A stretch of 64,000 nucleotides of DNA from Paraburkholderia ginsengiterrae (GTDB lineage: Bacteria > Pseudomonadota > Gammaproteobacteria > Burkholderiales > Burkholderiaceae): contig NZ_LXKA01000055.1 of assembly GCF_001645125.1 (NCBI RefSeq), positions 62,001-126,000 on the forward strand, given 5' to 3'. The notes beneath the pieces were generated by a model. That model saw only the letters and a program-made list of their open reading frames with translations, made no database searches and was not told the origin of the DNA. Made by a program: the position numbers and the translations under genes. Every line of letters starts with the position of its first letter. Within the stretch, counting starts at the first letter, position 1. Shown here piece by piece: positions 62,225 to 64,000 of the stretch.

Positions 62225-62974
62225 TTAGCGGGCCTCCGCCGCCCATGCTTCAGCGTCGGCGCCGGCGGGGATGTGCAGGGGGGACGACGGATCGGTCGCC
62301 GCGCGCCACACGGCTTCGGCGACGTCCTGCGCCTGGGTGATCGGTGAAGACGTATCCTCGAAGCTCGCGAACAAGCTCTTGACGAGATCGGCATACGCCT
62401 CGTGGTCGAGACCGGCCGTCCATGCGCGCGCGTTGTCTCCGAAGCGGGTTGCGGGCGCACGCCCCGGCAGCACCAGGTGCGCCCGCACGCCGAACGGCTC
62501 GAGTTCCAGCGCCATCGCCTCGGTGAATGCGTTCACCGCCGCTTTGCTCGCGCGGTATGCGGCGATCAGCGGTAACGCCTTCAACGTGACGCTCGACGTG
62601 ACGTTCACGACGACGCCCGCCCTGCGCTGCCGGAACTGGGGCAGCACCGCTTGTGTCAACGCGATCGTGCCGATGGTGTTGGTCTCGAACAGCTCGCGCA
62701 CCGTCGCGATCGGGGTCGATTCGGCCGGTGCCGCCGCGCCGAAGCCCGCGTTGTTGACGAGGACGTCGATCGGCCCCGCGGCCTCGACCGCCTGGCGAAT
62801 GCTCTGCGGACTCGTGACGTCGAGCGCCAGCACGCGCAAACGTTCCGAAGGCGGCAGCACATCGGCACGCGGCGTGCGCATCGTTGCGACGACCTGCCAG
62901 TCGCGCGCGAGGAAGTGGCGGGCGATCTCGAGGCCGAATCCGGACGAGCAGCCAGTGATCAGCACGGTCTTCAT
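62225..62974 (-). CDS. SDR family oxidoreductase
   Basis: 249 aa. TGCSSGFGLEIARHFLA cofactor motif, NNAGFGA, catalytic Ser in VVNVTSSVTLKALP and Tyr-Lys in YRASKAAVNAFTEAMALEL. It is divergent from the AraC regulator at 63076 and lies 62 bp upstream of the other SDR gene on the same strand. The pair may be one transcriptional unit controlled by that regulator. Substrate unknown. Confidence 0.88.
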   Translation of the reverse strand: MKTVLITGCSSGFGLEIARHFLARDWQVVATMRTPRADVLPPSERLRVLALDVTSPQSIRQAVEAAGPIDVLVNNAGFGAAAPAESTPIATVRELFETNTIGTIALTQAVLPQFRQRRAGVVVNVTSSVTLKALPLIAAYRASKAAVNAFTEAMALELEPFGVRAHLVLPGRAPATRFGDNARAWTAGLDHEAYADLVKSLFASFEDTSSPITQAQDVAEAVWRAATDPSSPLHIPAGADAEAWAAEAR

Positions 62975-63075
62975 GGAAACTCCTGTGGGGTGGTTGACGT
63001 GTGCACATACGATAGATCGCTGAGACCGTACTTGCTACAATCAACAATCCGAATTTCATTTGCAGGAGTCCGGCG

Positions 63076-64000
63076 ATGATCGATCCCTTAGCCGAAGTCG
63101 TGACGCTGCTTCAGCCGGGCGTCCGGTACTCCAAACTCGTCGTCGGCGCCAGCCCGTGGCGCATCAGCCGCTCGGACGCCGGCCAGCCGTTTTATGGCGT
63201 GATTCTCGAAGGCGGATGCCGCCTCGCCATCGACGGACACGAACCCATCGAGCTCCGGGCGGGTGACTTCGTGCTGATTCCCGCGGCCTACGGCGTCGCG
63301 ATGTCCAGCCTCGAGCCGCCGCCGCCCGGTGTCGAGACGGCGGCGCCCGTCGCGCTCGGCAACGGCCTATTCAGAATCGGCGATCCGGGCAATCCGATCG
63401 ACACGCGAATGATGGCGGGCCACTGCACCTTCGGTTCACCGGATGCCGCCCTGCTGGTCTCGCTGCTGCCGCAGCTCGTACTGGTCCGCGGCGAGCAGCG
63501 GCTCGCCACGCTCATGGAGCTGGTGCGGGAAGAGTCGCGCGAACAGCGGCCCGCGCGTGAGATCGTGCTGTCGCGACTGGTGGAAGTGCTGCTGATCGAG
63601 GCGTTGCGTTCCATGGCGGACACGAACACGTCACCAGGCCTCGTGCGAGGATTGGCCGACCGCCGCCTCGCCGCCGCCATCCGCGGGATGCACGAACAGC
63701 CGACGCGCGCGTGGACGGTTGCCGCGCTCGCGAAGGAAGCCGCCCTCTCACGCTCGAGTTTCTTCGAGCACTTCAGCCGCGCGGTCGGGGTCGCGCCAAT
63801 GGAATATCTGCTCACCTGGCGCATGGCGCTTGCGAAGGATTTGCTGCGCCGGAATGTTGGGCGTGTCGCGGAGATTGCGCAGCGTGTGGGCTACAGTTCC
63901 GCCAGTACGTTCAGCGTGGCGTTCACGCGCCACGTTGGGCGGCCGCCTTCGCAATATGCGCGCGAAGAGCAGGCAAACCATCAGGTCGAACTTTCCATTG
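63076..64000 (+). CDS. AraC-family regulator with N-terminal cupin_6 domain, 3' end cut
   Basis: Starts at ATG 63076 behind CAGGAG and stays open to the window edge (308 codons shown). Cupin-type N-domain (about 10-180: LEGGCRLAIDGHEPIELRAGDFVLIP) with RMMAGHCTFGSPDAALL. Two helix-turn-helix units (about 200-298): WTVAALAKEAALSRSSFFEH and AEIAQRVGYSSASTFSVAFTR. Only the last residues are missing. Divergent to the SDR gene, a frequent arrangement for this regulator class. Confidence 0.88.
   Translation, partial: MIDPLAEVVTLLQPGVRYSKLVVGASPWRISRSDAGQPFYGVILEGGCRLAIDGHEPIELRAGDFVLIPAAYGVAMSSLEPPPPGVETAAPVALGNGLFRIGDPGNPIDTRMMAGHCTFGSPDAALLVSLLPQLVLVRGEQRLATLMELVREESREQRPAREIVLSRLVEVLLIEALRSMADTNTSPGLVRGLADRRLAAAIRGMHEQPTRAWTVAALAKEAALSRSSFFEHFSRAVGVAPMEYLLTWRMALAKDLLRRNVGRVAEIAQRVGYSSASTFSVAFTRHVGRPPSQYAREEQANHQVELSI

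Overview
The window looks like part of a secondary replicon of a Burkholderia/Paraburkholderia-type beta-proteobacterium. The evidence is high-GC coding with GC-ending codons, a cluster of DUF4148 secreted proteins, a Burkholderia-style general porin, and a complete choline/glycine-betaine catabolism block of the Pseudomonas/Burkholderia type. I found no rRNA, tRNA, CRISPR array, insertion sequence or replication origin. All assignments come from reading motifs and gene order; no database search was run.

Region 1 (1-13.8 kb) is an envelope/periplasm-oriented accessory region. It opens with the end of a ModA-like solute-binding protein. Next come a Tat-exported alpha/beta hydrolase, a sulfite dehydrogenase pair (SorA molybdoenzyme and SorB cytochrome c), a Tat-exported HiPIP, and an ECF sigma factor followed by a YVTN-type beta-propeller on the minus strand. 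Three DUF4148 small secreted proteins follow, with two unrecognised small ORFs and a deletion remnant of a fourth copy among them. Then come a second Tat-exported epoxide-hydrolase-like protein, a tatABC operon away from his genes, a small membrane protein and gltS. At least four Tat-type cargo proteins therefore sit beside their own translocon.

Region 2 (13.8-23.3 kb, minus strand) is a tightly packed operon in which an RND efflux system (adaptor, HAE1 pump, outer-membrane lipoprotein) runs directly into pqiABC. The reading frames overlap or nearly abut throughout.

Region 3 (23.5-28.1 kb) encodes a SYLF lipoprotein, a receiver-only response regulator, and a FixJ/NarL-type response regulator with a PAS histidine kinase. 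A palindrome close to ATAGGAC-N4-GTCCTAT occurs at four places in the window plus one decayed copy. Two sites lie about 76-79 bp upstream of the SYLF and receiver genes.

Region 4 (28.5-37 kb) holds an amidase, the alanine catabolic pair dadA-alr, a decayed autotransporter end, a PPOX-family flavoprotein, a GST with a divergent LysR regulator, and a porin.

Region 5 (37.2-61.4 kb) is a nearly complete route from choline-O-sulfate to serine. BetC releases choline, BetA and BetB make glycine betaine, GbcAB demethylates it, and DgcAB with a dedicated EtfAB handles dimethylglycine. FdhA (formaldehyde), PurU (formyl-THF) and a second GlyA handle the one-carbon and glycine products. Regulators are BetI, GbdR and a LysR beside betC. 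Two substrate-binding proteins (ChoX- and OpuAC/CaiX-like) lack ABC permease and ATPase genes here, and no sarcosine oxidase is present. Region 6 (61.4-64 kb) contains two SDR oxidoreductases and the start of a cupin-AraC regulator that runs off the window.
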